A DNA stretch of 38,528 bases, taken from positions 750,032 to 788,559 of the forward strand of contig NZ_HE978585.1 in NCBI RefSeq assembly GCF_000311985.1, in the 5' to 3' direction. Both the position numbers and the translations under genes were made by a program. This document shows positions 28,565 through 37,497 of the stretch, in pieces; within the stretch, counting starts at the first letter, position 1, and each line of letters starts with the position of its first letter. The notes under the pieces are model-generated. The model was not told where the DNA came from and searched no databases. It saw only the letters and a program-made list of their open reading frames with translations. This DNA is from Kallipyga massiliensis ph2 (GTDB lineage Bacteria > Bacillota > Clostridia > Tissierellales > Peptoniphilaceae).

Positions 28565-28593
28565 ATTATATATGATGGGCTTCGATTTTGTAG
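28565..28593 (-). promoter_or_regulatory. Possible murJ promoter (minus strand)
   Basis: On the minus strand TATAAT lies at 28570-28565, with CTACAA 17 bases upstream (28593-28588). The -35 element is poor. Confidence 0.4.
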
Positions 28594-28610
28594 AAAAGTT
28601 TTTAAGGGGT

Positions 28611-28639
28611 TTGCCCTGGAATAGCCTTTGTGCTATAAT
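28611..28639 (+). promoter_or_regulatory. SigmaA promoter of rpmE
   Basis: TTGCCC (28611-28616), 17-base spacer, TATAAT (28634-28639), giving a leader of over 110 bases before rpmE. The leader can fold a CGGC/GCCG hairpin near 28686-28700. Confidence 0.8.
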
Positions 28640-28768
28640 TAGTAGGCTATTCAGTTTAGGATCATCTTGAGTTATGGAAGGTCACGGCGAGAAAGGCCGT
28701 TGAAAATCCAAGGCCATCGAGTCGAGACAAATTGGATAAAGATTCTATAGGGAGAAGAGGTGAGTGCA

Positions 28769-28972
28769 GTGCAGAAGGAAATCCAACCTGAATTCTATGA
28801 AGACGCCAAGGTCACTTGTGCTTGCGGCAATACCTTCACAACAGGTTCCACTAAGAAGGAAGTTTCCGTCGAAGTTTGTTCCGAATGCCATCCTTTCTAT
28901 ACAGGAAAGCAGAAGACTGCGGAGCGTGGCGGACGGATCGAACGCTTCAAGAAGAAGTACAATTTAGACTAG
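28769..28972 (+). CDS. rpmE: 50S ribosomal protein L31, zinc-binding (C+) type
   Basis: A 67-residue large-subunit protein at the subunit interface. It has the C+ form, with Cys residues in CACGNTF and [13 protein letters not shown] that bind zinc. I take the GTG at 28769 as start because it gives the family-like [13 protein letters not shown] and has AGAGGTG 7 bases upstream; another GTG at 28760 would add three residues. A strong terminator follows at 28981-29008. Base use is slightly more AT-rich than nearby genes, as expected for a highly expressed protein. In Firmicutes, L31 can repress its own mRNA through a leader structure; the long leader here leaves room for that. Confidence 0.95.
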   Translation: MQKEIQPEFYEDAKVTCACGNTFTTGSTKKEVSVEVCSECHPFYTGKQKTAERGGRIERFKKKYNLD

Positions 28973-28980
28973 CAAGCAGA

Positions 28981-29008
28981 AAAGGTCAGCGTTTGCTGAC
29001 CTTTTTTT
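28981..29008 (+). terminator. Intrinsic terminator of rpmE
   Basis: AAAGGTCAGC (28981-28990), loop GTTT, GCTGACCTTT (28995-29004), T-run to 29008. Confidence 0.95.
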
Positions 29009-29069
29009 ATTTTTTCATTTTCGCAGTTATTCAAGTATCCCTTAATTTAAGGAAAGCGGAGGAGGCCCC

Positions 29070-29924
29070 ATGAAGATTGACCAAGCCAAGGCCCTCTTTC
29101 CCCAAGGGGAGGGGGAGATTGCCCTCTCCTATCTCCTGGACCGGCCCCTGTCCTGGGTTCGGACCTCCGGAGGCTTTGAACTGCCGGAAGGCCAAGAGGA
29201 GGAGGTCCGGCGGAAGGCCCGGGAGAGGGAGTCCGGCCGTCCTCTCCAATATGTCCTGGGGCGGTGGGATTTCTATGGAAGGACCTTCCGGGTGGATGAC
29301 CGGGCCCTGATCCCCCGGCCGGAGACGGAGCTCCTGGTGGAGGCGGTCCTGGAAAAAATCAAAGCAGGCGACCGGATCCTGGACCTGGGAACCGGGACAG
29401 GGGTTATCCCTCTGACCCTGGCTTTGGAAGCCCGGGACAAGGGGATCCCATGGGGGAAGATTATGGGAACGGACCTTTCCCGGGAGGCTCTGGAACTGGC
29501 CCGGGAAAACCGGGCCCTCCTCTCTCTTTCTCCGGAGGATGTGGACTTGGCCCATGGGGATCTTTTCGAGGCCATCGATGAAAGGGAGGACCCCTTTGAT
29601 TGGATCATTTCCAACCCGCCCTATGTGGATCCTGCCCTCAAGGGGAGGCTCCAGGGGGAGCTGGACTATGAGCCGGACCTGGCCCTTTATGCCCCTGACC
29701 ATGGCCGGGCTGTTTATGAGAGGATCCTGGCCCAGGCACCCGCCTATCTCAAGGAGGGGGGATGGCTGGCTTTGGAAATTGGGGATGACCAGGGGGATTG
29801 GATTCGGGACCGTCTCGCTCAGAGGGGCTTTGATGAGATTGAAATATGGAAAGATTACAGCCACCGGGACCGGATGGCTTTTGGACGATGGAGACCAGGG
29901 AGGGAAGCATGTTTGAAAATTTAA
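29070..29924 (+). CDS. prmC: Release factor glutamine methyltransferase
   Basis: Methylates the Gln of the GGQ motif in RF1 and RF2 with S-adenosylmethionine, which raises release activity. The 284-residue protein has the helical N-terminal substrate domain (1-80), SAM-binding DLGTGTG (105-111), and NPPY (182-185), which holds the glutamine amide. GGAGGAGG precedes the ATG. It overlaps prfA by 16 bases; its second substrate, RF2, is encoded at 7351-8464. Confidence 0.95.
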   Translation: MKIDQAKALFPQGEGEIALSYLLDRPLSWVRTSGGFELPEGQEEEVRRKARERESGRPLQYVLGRWDFYGRTFRVDDRALIPRPETELLVEAVLEKIKAGDRILDLGTGTGVIPLTLALEARDKGIPWGKIMGTDLSREALELARENRALLSLSPEDVDLAHGDLFEAIDEREDPFDWIISNPPYVDPALKGRLQGELDYEPDLALYAPDHGRAVYERILAQAPAYLKEGGWLALEIGDDQGDWIRDRLAQRGFDEIEIWKDYSHRDRMAFGRWRPGREACLKI

Positions 29925-30997
29925 AAGACGTTAATGAAAGGCTGAGGGCCATGGAAGTCAAATTGGCTGACCCGGACCTCCTGGCCGATATGGACCGTTG
30001 GCGGGTAGTGAACAGGGACTATGTCGCCCTCAAACCCATCGCGGAAACCTATAATAAATATGAGGAAGCCCTGGCCAAGGTCCGGGAAGACGAGGAAATG
30101 TTGGAGGTCGCGGAGGACCCGGAAATGGTGGATATGCTCCAGATGGACAAGGAGGAGAACCAGGCCCTGTCCGAGAAGCTGGAGGAGGAGCTGAAAATCC
30201 TCCTCATCCCCAAGGACCCCAATGACTACAAAAACGTCATTGTGGAAATCCGCGCCGGGGCAGGTGGGGATGAGGCCGGCCTCTTTGCCGGCGATCTCTA
30301 CCGGATGTACCACATGTATGCCGATAAGCAGGGCTATGCCACCGAAGAAATTGATGCCCAAAGCCAGGGCATTGGCGGGATCCGCGAGGCTACCTTCATG
30401 ATGAAGGGGGAGGGGGCCTACTCCAACATGAAGTATGAATCGGGGGTCCACCGGGTTCAGCGGGTTCCGGAAACGGAGTCCCAGGGCCGGATCCAGACCT
30501 CTACGGCCACGGTGGCCGTCCTTCCGGAGGCGGAAGAGGTGGATGTGGAGATTGACCCTAACGACATCCGGGTCGATGTTTACCGGTCCACGGGCCATGG
30601 GGGACAGTGCGTCAATACGACGGACTCTGCGGTTCGCCTGACCCACGAGCCTACGGGGATTGTGGTGACCTGCCAGGATGAAAAATCCCAAATTAAAAAC
30701 AAGGCCAAGGCCATGCAGGTCCTCCGGGCCCGCCTTTATGAGATGAAGCTGGAAGAGCAACAAAAGGAATTATCCGAGGACCGGAAGAGCCAGGTAGGGA
30801 CGGGAGACCGGTCCGAGCGGATCCGAACCTACAATTTCCAACAAGGCCGGGTGACCGACCACCGGATCAACCGAACCATCTACCAGCTCCAGGACTTCCT
30901 GGATGGGGACATTGAAGAGATGATTCATGCTCTCCAGATGGAAGACCAGATCAAGAAATTGGACGTTATGACCAAGCAAAATGCCAGTCAAGACTAA
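29909..30997 (+). CDS. prfA: Peptide chain release factor 1
   Basis: Recognises UAG and UAA stop codons. The 362-residue protein has the PxT stop-recognition motif as PET (187-189, usually PAT) in [18 protein letters not shown], and the catalytic GGQ at 231-233, here followed by Cys rather than the more common His or Ser. The ATG at 29909 is preceded by GGGAGGG; a longer frame from 29846 lies within prmC. Coupling to prmC by overlap is common. glgP follows after 20 bases. Confidence 0.96.
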   Translation: MFENLKDVNERLRAMEVKLADPDLLADMDRWRVVNRDYVALKPIAETYNKYEEALAKVREDEEMLEVAEDPEMVDMLQMDKEENQALSEKLEEELKILLIPKDPNDYKNVIVEIRAGAGGDEAGLFAGDLYRMYHMYADKQGYATEEIDAQSQGIGGIREATFMMKGEGAYSNMKYESGVHRVQRVPETESQGRIQTSTATVAVLPEAEEVDVEIDPNDIRVDVYRSTGHGGQCVNTTDSAVRLTHEPTGIVVTCQDEKSQIKNKAKAMQVLRARLYEMKLEEQQKELSEDRKSQVGTGDRSERIRTYNFQQGRVTDHRINRTIYQLQDFLDGDIEEMIHALQMEDQIKKLDVMTKQNASQD

Positions 30998-31017
30998 TCG
31001 AAGCAGATGGAGGAGAT

Positions 31018-33405
31018 ATGGATAAAGATGCATTTATGAAAGAACTCGAGGCCCACCTGCAAGCCAAGTTTTCAACGGATGTTGAACACGCCAGCAATTA
31101 TGAGAAGTACGGGGCCCTATCCGCCTTGGTCATGACCAAGGTTCAGGAAGAGTGGGTGGCTAGCCGGAACAAGGACCGGAAGATTCGGAATGAATATTAT
31201 TTTTCAGCGGAGTTTTTGGTCGGCCGGTCCCTGGGCAATAACTTGCTCAACCTGGGGATTTTGGATGAGGTCAAAGAAGTCCTCCTTTCTATGGGTGTGG
31301 ACTTCGAGGACCTGGAAGACCAGGAAGAGGATGCCGCCCTGGGGAATGGGGGTCTGGGCCGTCTAGCCGCTTGTTTCATCGACTCGGCCGCCTCTATGGG
31401 CCTGCCGGTTCAGGGCTATGGGGTCCGCTATTCTCAGGGGATCTTCAAGCAGAAGTTTGTGGACGGCTTCCAGCGGGAGCTGGGCGACGATTGGCTTCGG
31501 CGGGGGGACTTCTGGTCCATCCGGAAGGATAAGTACGCCCGCCCGGTCCGCTTCCGGGACGAAGTCGTTATGGCCGTCCCCTATGATATGCCCATCGTCG
31601 GCTTCCGAAACGGGGTGGTCAACACTCTCCGCCTCTGGCAGGCCGAACCCATCGATTCGGGCTTCAACTTCGACCTCTTTAATAACTTCCAATATTCGGA
31701 TGCTATCGCCGGCATGAACCGGGCCCGCGATATCACCCGGGTCCTTTACCCCAACGATATCCAGCGGGCCGGCAAGGTCCTCCGTCTCAAGCAGCAGTAT
31801 TTCTTCACCTCGGCTTCTATCCAGGACCTGGTCATCCGCTATAAGAAAAATTTCCCGGAGGATCCCAAGTTTGACCACTTCTCCGACATGACCGCCATCC
31901 AGCTCAACGACACCCACCCCGTCATCGCTATCCCTGAACTCATGCGGATCCTGATCGATGAGGAGGGCCTGTCCTGGGATAGGGCTTATGAGATTGCCGG
32001 CCAGACTTTTGCCTTTACCAACCACACCGTCCTCCAGGAAGCCCTGGAAAAGTGGCCCCTGGATATTGTGGATGAGGTCTCTCCCCGCTGCCTGACCTTG
32101 ATGAAAGAGATCAATGCCAAGATGGTTTCCGAGCTTGAGGTCCACTATGGGATTGGCGAGGGGGACTTGGGCCCCTACCGGATCATCCATGACGGGATCG
32201 TGGAGATGGCCTATCTGGCTGTTTGGATGTCCACTTCCGTCAACGGGGTAGCCCGGATCCACACCTCTATCCTCAAGGCCGAGACCCTGGCCCAGTGGTT
32301 CAAGCTTTTCCCCAAGAAGTTCAACAATAAGACCAACGGAGTAACCCCCCGTCGCTGGCTCATGTATGCTAACCCTGACCTGGCTGAATTCATTAGCCGA
32401 AAGTTGGGGTCGGATGATTGGCACCATGACCTCACCCTCCTCAAGGGGTTAGAAAGGTATATGGATGACGAGGAGACCCTCGAGGAACTCAACGCCATCA
32501 AATACCGGAGAAAAAAGGACCTGGCCGACTATATCCTCCGGACCGAGGGGATTGAGGTGGATCCGGACTCCATCTTTGACATCCAGATCAAGCGTCTCCA
32601 TGAGTACAAGCGCCAGCTCCTCAACGCCCTCCACATCCTCTACCTCTACAACCAGCTCAAGAAAAACCCGGGCATGGATATGGTCCCCCGGACCTTCATC
32701 TTCGGGGCCAAGGCGGCACCGGGCTACTTCCGGGCCAAGGCCATCATCAAGTTCATTAACGAGATTGCCCATACGGTCAATGCCGATCCTGACACCAGGG
32801 ACAAGCTCCGGGTGGTCTTTCTTCAGAACTACCGAGTTTCCTCGGCCGAGAAACTCTTCCCGGCTGCGGACGTGTCGGAGCAGATTTCCACGGCCGGCAA
32901 GGAGGCCTCAGGTACGGGCTGCATGAAGTTCATGATGAATGCCACCCCCACCCTGGGAACTTATGATGGGGCCAACATTGAAATCTTCCGGGAGGCCGGG
33001 GAGGAAAATAACTACCGCTTCGGGGCCACCGTGGAGGAGCTCAATTCCATCGCTGATTCCTACAACCCCAAGGAATACTACTTTAAGGACCGGGAGATCA
33101 AGCAGGTAGTGGATGCCCTCCTGGATGACCGGAACTTCCACGACAACGGAACCTTCATGTTCCTGGATATTTATAACTCCCTGGTCAAGCCTCAGCATGG
33201 GGAAAGGGGGGACCAATACTATGTCCTCTATGACTTCCGGAAGTACCTGGAGGCCCAGGAGAGGATCGACCGAGACTACCGGGACCGCCTGGGTTGGGCG
33301 AGGAAGTGTCTGGCCAACTTGGCCAACTCCGGCTACTTCTCCTCTGACCGGACCATCCGGGAGTATGCACATGAGATCTGGAAAATTGACCCCATGGAAG
33401 GGTAA
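31018..33405 (+). CDS. glgP: Glycogen/maltodextrin phosphorylase
   Basis: Pyridoxal-phosphate enzyme releasing glucose 1-phosphate from alpha-1,4-glucans in the cytoplasm. The 795-residue length is normal for bacterial enzymes. The PLP-binding Lys lies at about residue 637 in SGTGCMKFMMN; the usual family sequence is GTGNMKF or GTSNMKF, so Cys before Met is unusual, and NATPTLGTYDGAN replaces the common NGALTLGTLDGAN. Other conserved parts are ALGNGGLGRLAACF and NDTHPVIAIPELMR. GGAGG precedes the ATG. It follows prfA by 20 bases and ends at the terminator at 33443-33473, so it is in the prmC-prfA transcript although functionally unrelated. No other glycogen gene is visible. Confidence 0.96.
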   Translation: MDKDAFMKELEAHLQAKFSTDVEHASNYEKYGALSALVMTKVQEEWVASRNKDRKIRNEYYFSAEFLVGRSLGNNLLNLGILDEVKEVLLSMGVDFEDLEDQEEDAALGNGGLGRLAACFIDSAASMGLPVQGYGVRYSQGIFKQKFVDGFQRELGDDWLRRGDFWSIRKDKYARPVRFRDEVVMAVPYDMPIVGFRNGVVNTLRLWQAEPIDSGFNFDLFNNFQYSDAIAGMNRARDITRVLYPNDIQRAGKVLRLKQQYFFTSASIQDLVIRYKKNFPEDPKFDHFSDMTAIQLNDTHPVIAIPELMRILIDEEGLSWDRAYEIAGQTFAFTNHTVLQEALEKWPLDIVDEVSPRCLTLMKEINAKMVSELEVHYGIGEGDLGPYRIIHDGIVEMAYLAVWMSTSVNGVARIHTSILKAETLAQWFKLFPKKFNNKTNGVTPRRWLMYANPDLAEFISRKLGSDDWHHDLTLLKGLERYMDDEETLEELNAIKYRRKKDLADYILRTEGIEVDPDSIFDIQIKRLHEYKRQLLNALHILYLYNQLKKNPGMDMVPRTFIFGAKAAPGYFRAKAIIKFINEIAHTVNADPDTRDKLRVVFLQNYRVSSAEKLFPAADVSEQISTAGKEASGTGCMKFMMNATPTLGTYDGANIEIFREAGEENNYRFGATVEELNSIADSYNPKEYYFKDREIKQVVDALLDDRNFHDNGTFMFLDIYNSLVKPQHGERGDQYYVLYDFRKYLEAQERIDRDYRDRLGWARKCLANLANSGYFSSDRTIREYAHEIWKIDPMEG

Positions 33406-33442
33406 TTTCTCGGAGAAAATTCAATAAAAAGAAGAAAAATAG

Positions 33443-33473
33443 TGGTCTCGGTCTTCCCGAGACCATTTTTTTT
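33443..33473 (+). terminator. Intrinsic terminator of glgP
   Basis: TGGTCTCGG (33443-33451) pairs with CCGAGACCA (33457-33465), loop of 5, eight T. Confidence 0.95.
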
Positions 33474-33638
33474 GATAGAATAGGAAGAGTATGATAAGGC
33501 AGATGAGCCGGGGGAAAACAAGCCGGTTTATGCCCCAAAGACATCCTTTCACACAATTTTTTCTTATTGTTTTAATAAGATACCTGAGATGGTTTATCTC
33601 TCTCGCCAGTCCCATTCAAAAGATTAACAGGAGTCCCT

Positions 33639-34793
33639 ATGAAAAAATTTATATCCGGCTTTCTCGGCGTCCTTTTCCTGGTCGCTATGATTGTCTTTGC
33701 TGCCATTCTTCAGTATTTCAACCTGCTGGTTTTCTGGCAAAGGATCGTCCTACTCCTTCTCTTCCTGATCCTCGGCATCCTCGCCTACCACGGGATTAAA
33801 CACCGGAACCACCTGACCTCGGTCGTCTCTATACTGATTTTAGTCATGGTCATTTCCTTTTCCTCCGTCTCTTCCTATTCCATCGTTTCCCTTTACTCCA
33901 CCTTGGGTCGGATGTCGACCGCCGGGCAAGGGGAAAAAGAAGTGTCCGTTGACCAGAAAGAGGTGGAGGGGCACATCATGGAAGGCTTCAACGTCTATAT
34001 TTCCGGCATCGATACCTATGGCCCCCTAGAAACCGAGTCTCGGTCTGATGTCAATATGATTGTTTCGGTCAACCCCAAGACCGGTCAAGGCTTCATCACG
34101 ACCATTCCCCGCGACGCCTATGTCCGGATCGCCGATGGAGGCCACGACCAATACGATAAGTTGACCCATGCGGGGAATTACGGGGTCTATTCCTCCATCC
34201 ACACCTTAGAGAATCTTTTCGATATCAAGATCCCCTATTATGCCCGGGTCAACTTCGACTCCCTGATTCGGATTGTCGATGCCTTGGGTGGGATCCAGAT
34301 CTACAATCCCAATGCTTTTTCTGTAAAGGATGTCCATTTTGATGAAGGGATGATTACCCTGGACGGAGAGTCGGCCCTGGTCTATGCCCGGGACCGAAAG
34401 CACCAGGCAGGCGGGGAATTGGAACGTGGACGGAACCATGTTGTCCTCCTGAAAGCCATTATTGACAAATGCCTATCGCCGGCCATCTTGGCCAATGCCC
34501 AGGAGCTCTTGAACATCATGGCGGAGGATGTCCAAACAAATATGCCGGCCGCCCTCCTGACCCAGCTGATCAATAACCAACTGTCCTCCGGGACCCATTG
34601 GAACTTCGGATCTGCCCAGGTGGAGGGGGAAGGGAGGATGGACCTGCCCTCCTATGCCATGCCCCACAACCAACTCTTTATGTACCAGCTGGATCCGGAC
34701 AGCGTGGAATCCATTGGTAATCAAATCAGAAGGTTGTCCCCGTCCAATGAGGCCGGAGAGTCCGGCTTGTCTAGGGAAGAAAGTCCACAATAA
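33639..34793 (+). CDS. LytR-CpsA-Psr (LCP) family phosphotransferase
   Basis: LCP proteins attach lipid-linked glycopolymers (teichoic acid, capsule) to peptidoglycan at the outer face of the membrane. The 384-residue protein has three hydrophobic segments at the N-terminus (about 6-27, 29-48 and 57-80) instead of the usual one, a topology known from CpsA. The LCP domain (about 115-270) carries YISGIDTYG, RSDVNMIVSVNP, TTIPRDAYV and LVYARDRK, including the conserved Arg and Asp residues that bind the pyrophosphate. A C-terminal region of about 80 residues is less conserved. CAGGAGT precedes the ATG. Its likely substrate is the polymer made by the 20860-26917 operon, but that is inference. Confidence 0.9.
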   Translation: MKKFISGFLGVLFLVAMIVFAAILQYFNLLVFWQRIVLLLLFLILGILAYHGIKHRNHLTSVVSILILVMVISFSSVSSYSIVSLYSTLGRMSTAGQGEKEVSVDQKEVEGHIMEGFNVYISGIDTYGPLETESRSDVNMIVSVNPKTGQGFITTIPRDAYVRIADGGHDQYDKLTHAGNYGVYSSIHTLENLFDIKIPYYARVNFDSLIRIVDALGGIQIYNPNAFSVKDVHFDEGMITLDGESALVYARDRKHQAGGELERGRNHVVLLKAIIDKCLSPAILANAQELLNIMAEDVQTNMPAALLTQLINNQLSSGTHWNFGSAQVEGEGRMDLPSYAMPHNQLFMYQLDPDSVESIGNQIRRLSPSNEAGESGLSREESPQ

Positions 34794-34861
34794 GGATATT
34801 CGCTTGATTCAAAAAGTCAGAGAGAAGGAAAAACGTCACTGCCGGAACTTGGGAGGGAAGA

Positions 34862-36238
34862 ATGAAGGATTACCATTCCTTGAAGCTTTTGGAACTTCGG
34901 GAAATCGCCAAAGAAAAGGGAATCAAGAGTCCCTATAAATACCGAAAGAAAGACCTGATCCAGGTCCTGGAGGACCTGGGTGAAGAAGAGGCTTGTGACG
35001 ACCGGACTCCTTCTTCCGCAGAAGAAGGGGAGAAGGAAAAAGAAAAAGAAAGAGAAAAAGACAAGGAAAAAGATAAGGATAAAGTTCGTAAGGACCTTCC
35101 ATCAACGACCGGACACCTGGAAGTCATGCCGGATGGATATGGCTTCCTTCGAACCGAGGGGGACCAGGGCGAGAAGCAGGACTATTATATGCCGGCCGCC
35201 CATATCAAGCGCTTTTCCTTGAAGTCGGGCGACATCGTCTCCGGCGTGGTCGGGGACATCCGGGAACGGGACAAGTATGCACCCATTATTTATATCAACA
35301 CGGTCAATGGAACCTCCCCGATTGAGTACTCCAACCGGTCCGATTTCGATGACCTGACGCCCATCTATGCCGATGAGCGCTTTCGCCTGGAGCAGGGACA
35401 GGGGGACCTTGCCAACCGGATCATGGACCTGGTTGCCCCCATCGGCAAGGGCCAACGGGGGCTCATTGTCTCCCCGCCCAAGGCGGGAAAGACCACCCTC
35501 CTGAAGTCCATTGCCCATGCCATTGAAAACAAGTACCCGGAGGTTTTTCTCTTCATCCTCCTCATCGACGAGCGTCCGGAAGAGGTGACCGATTTCGAAC
35601 GTTCGGTCAACATCAACCGGAGCCCGGACGACCCTGTCCGGACCGAGGTCATCGCTTCCACCTTCGATAAAATGGCTCAGAACCACATCGAAACGGCGGA
35701 AAAGCTCCTGGACCGGACCAAGCGTTTGGTGGAATCCGGCCAAGATGTATTTATCCTCCTGGATTCCCTGACCCGGCTTTCCCGAGCCTACAATATTACA
35801 ACTACCCCTTCCGGCCGTACCCTCTCCGGAGGTCTGGATCCGGTGGCTCTCTATCCACCCAAGGCCTTTTTTGGGGCCGCCCGAAACATTGACGGTGCCG
35901 GGTCCATGACCATCCTGGCCACTTGTTTAACGGATACCGGGTCCCGGATGGATGACATGATTTATGAGGAGTTCAAGGGGACGGGAAACATGGAAGTTCA
36001 CTTGAGCCGGGAGCTGGCTGAGCTCCGGATTTTCCCCGCCATCGACATCTTCGCCTCGGGAACCCGGCGGGATGACCTCCTCATGGAAGATTGGGAGGAA
36101 AAGGCCATCTTCCGGATCCGCCGCCAGGGTCGCCAAGGAGATCCGATCGAGATGATCGACCAGCTGATCCGCCTGATCCGGAACACCCCATCCAATCGGG
36201 AGTTCTGCGACCTGATCCAGCAGAAATATACCAACTAA
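34862..36238 (+). CDS. rho: Transcription termination factor Rho
   Basis: Hexameric RNA helicase that terminates transcription. The 458-residue protein has the N-terminal Rho_N helix (1-40), a highly charged Lys/Glu/Asp-only stretch (about 55-78), the cold-shock-like RNA-binding domain with MPDGYGFLR (89-97), Walker A SPPKAGKTT (204-212), Walker B LLIDERPEEVTD, the Q-loop GAGSMTILATCLTDTGSRMDD, and R-loop. The charged linker is an insertion relative to Escherichia coli Rho (419 residues), in the position where several Bacillota and Actinobacteria have such insertions. GGGAGGGAAG precedes the ATG. FMN-lipoprotein follows after 11 bases; LCP precedes by 68 bases without terminator. Confidence 0.97.
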   Translation: MKDYHSLKLLELREIAKEKGIKSPYKYRKKDLIQVLEDLGEEEACDDRTPSSAEEGEKEKEKEREKDKEKDKDKVRKDLPSTTGHLEVMPDGYGFLRTEGDQGEKQDYYMPAAHIKRFSLKSGDIVSGVVGDIRERDKYAPIIYINTVNGTSPIEYSNRSDFDDLTPIYADERFRLEQGQGDLANRIMDLVAPIGKGQRGLIVSPPKAGKTTLLKSIAHAIENKYPEVFLFILLIDERPEEVTDFERSVNINRSPDDPVRTEVIASTFDKMAQNHIETAEKLLDRTKRLVESGQDVFILLDSLTRLSRAYNITTTPSGRTLSGGLDPVALYPPKAFFGAARNIDGAGSMTILATCLTDTGSRMDDMIYEEFKGTGNMEVHLSRELAELRIFPAIDIFASGTRRDDLLMEDWEEKAIFRIRRQGRQGDPIEMIDQLIRLIRNTPSNREFCDLIQQKYTN

Positions 36239-36249
36239 AGGAGGAAGAA

Positions 36250-36633
36250 ATGACAAAGAAATCAGCCTCATGGATGGCCCTGTTTTTTGCCCTCATCCTT
36301 TTGACCTCCTGTGGTTTTGGCGGGCCAAAGCCCCAGTCGGGTACCTATGTGGGCGAGGGGAGGGGCTATAGTAAGGAAGCCCCCATCCGGATTTCCGTGA
36401 CGATTGATGAGAGTGGGGCCATCTACGACCTCAAGATTCTCAGCCATAAGGAAACGGAAAAAATTGGCGGAAAGGCCCTGGACGACCTAGTCCAGGCGGC
36501 CAAGGAAAAGAATTCAGCTGACCTCGACACCGTCTCGGGCGCCACACGGACCTCGGAGGGCTTCCGCCAGGCCCTGGAAGCCGCCCTCCAAGAGGCCAAA
36601 GAGGGGAAGGGTGATTCGGAAGAGAAAAAATAG
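36250..36633 (+). CDS. FMN-binding domain lipoprotein
   Basis: A 127-residue exported lipoprotein: hydrophobic signal, lipobox LTSC (Cys21), then a small FMN_bind domain. The motif DTVSGAT (93-99) fits the DxxSGAT signature at which ApbE links FMN covalently to Thr (here Thr99). Such proteins act in extracytoplasmic electron transfer. No reductase partner, ApbE or Rnf genes lie nearby. GAGGAAGA precedes the ATG at 36250; it lies 11 bases behind rho, so it is probably co-transcribed. The tail is Lys/Glu-rich. Confidence 0.87.
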   Translation: MTKKSASWMALFFALILLTSCGFGGPKPQSGTYVGEGRGYSKEAPIRISVTIDESGAIYDLKILSHKETEKIGGKALDDLVQAAKEKNSADLDTVSGATRTSEGFRQALEAALQEAKEGKGDSEEKK

Positions 36634-36662
36634 GCAGAATAAGGGGAAGTCGCCGCGAATGT

Positions 36663-36691
36663 TTGATATTAGCGGTAATTTCCGCTATAAT
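36663..36691 (+). promoter_or_regulatory. SigmaA promoter of rplY with inverted repeat in the spacer
   Basis: TTGATA (36663-36668), 17-base spacer, TATAAT (36686-36691). The spacer holds TAGCGG TAATTT CCGCTA (36670-36687), a perfect 6-bp inverted repeat that could be an operator. Confidence 0.8.
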
Positions 36692-36723
36692 TAGACGATA
36701 TGAGAACTTTTTAAGGAGGAGCT

Positions 36724-37380
36724 ATGGCAAAATATAGTTTGAATGTACAAAGCCGCGATGCCATCGGGTCGAACCGTGTGAATAAGCTGCGGAACCAGGG
36801 CATCATCCCGGCTGTTGTCTACCATAGAGGAGAAGAAACCGAAAGCGTTCAGGTCAACGAGCGTGAATTCAACAAGGTCTTCAGCAAGGCCGGTACTTCT
36901 ACCCTGGTAGACCTGAACACCGAAGAGGGACCGATGACCGTCCTGATCAAAGAGGTCCAGAACCACCCGGTTCGCGGCAACATCATCCACATCGACTTCC
37001 AGGCCGTTAACATGAACGAGGCCATCAACGTCACCGTTCCTGTTATCCTGCGCGGACGTGATGAGATCCGTGTTCAGCCTTCCGTCTTGCTCCAGTTTAT
37101 CGATGAGATTTCGGTAACCTGCTTGCCGGGCGACATCCCCCAGACAGCGGAAGCGGACGTCGAGAACATGCAGATTGGCGACACCCTGACGGTTGCTGAC
37201 CTGGATATTGCCGGCAATGACAAGCTGACCCTGGAGTTTGAGCTCGATGAGCCCCTCTGCTCCCTCAACCAGCCTGAGGAAGAGGTTCTTCCTGAAGAAG
37301 GCGAAGAAGAAGCGGAAGTCAGCGCAGCAGATGTTCCTGAAATTGGTGATGAAGACAAGGAAGAGGGCGAGGAAGAATAA
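36724..37380 (+). CDS. rplY: 50S ribosomal protein L25/general stress protein Ctc
   Basis: Binds 5S rRNA in the large subunit; the two-domain CTC form is common in Bacillota. The 218-residue product consists of the L25 domain (about 1-95) and the C-terminal TL5 beta-domain (about 100-185), then an acidic tail rich in Glu and Asp (about 185-218). AAGGAGGA is placed ideally before the ATG. It has its own promoter (36663-36691) and a terminator (37411-37437), so it is monocistronic. Codons are less GC-biased than in surrounding genes, in keeping with high expression. Confidence 0.95.
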   Translation: MAKYSLNVQSRDAIGSNRVNKLRNQGIIPAVVYHRGEETESVQVNEREFNKVFSKAGTSTLVDLNTEEGPMTVLIKEVQNHPVRGNIIHIDFQAVNMNEAINVTVPVILRGRDEIRVQPSVLLQFIDEISVTCLPGDIPQTAEADVENMQIGDTLTVADLDIAGNDKLTLEFELDEPLCSLNQPEEEVLPEEGEEEAEVSAADVPEIGDEDKEEGEEE

Positions 37381-37410
37381 CTTCTCGGACCTTCCTGTTC
37401 AAGCTCTTAT

Positions 37411-37437
37411 GGAGGCGGCCGAGTCCGCCTCCTTTTT
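37411..37437 (+). terminator. Intrinsic terminator of rplY
   Basis: GGAGGCGG (37411-37418), loop CCGAGT, CCGCCTCC (37425-37432), five T. Confidence 0.92.
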
Positions 37438-37497
37438 CCATTCCGACAGGAAATAGGCTCATGGAAGAAGGTCACAGCCTTTGAAAGGACGTATTAG

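Noticed and set aside
33563-33579. Hairpin CTTATT/AATAAG before the LCP gene as terminator
   Set aside because: Short AT stem with no T-run after it on either strand.
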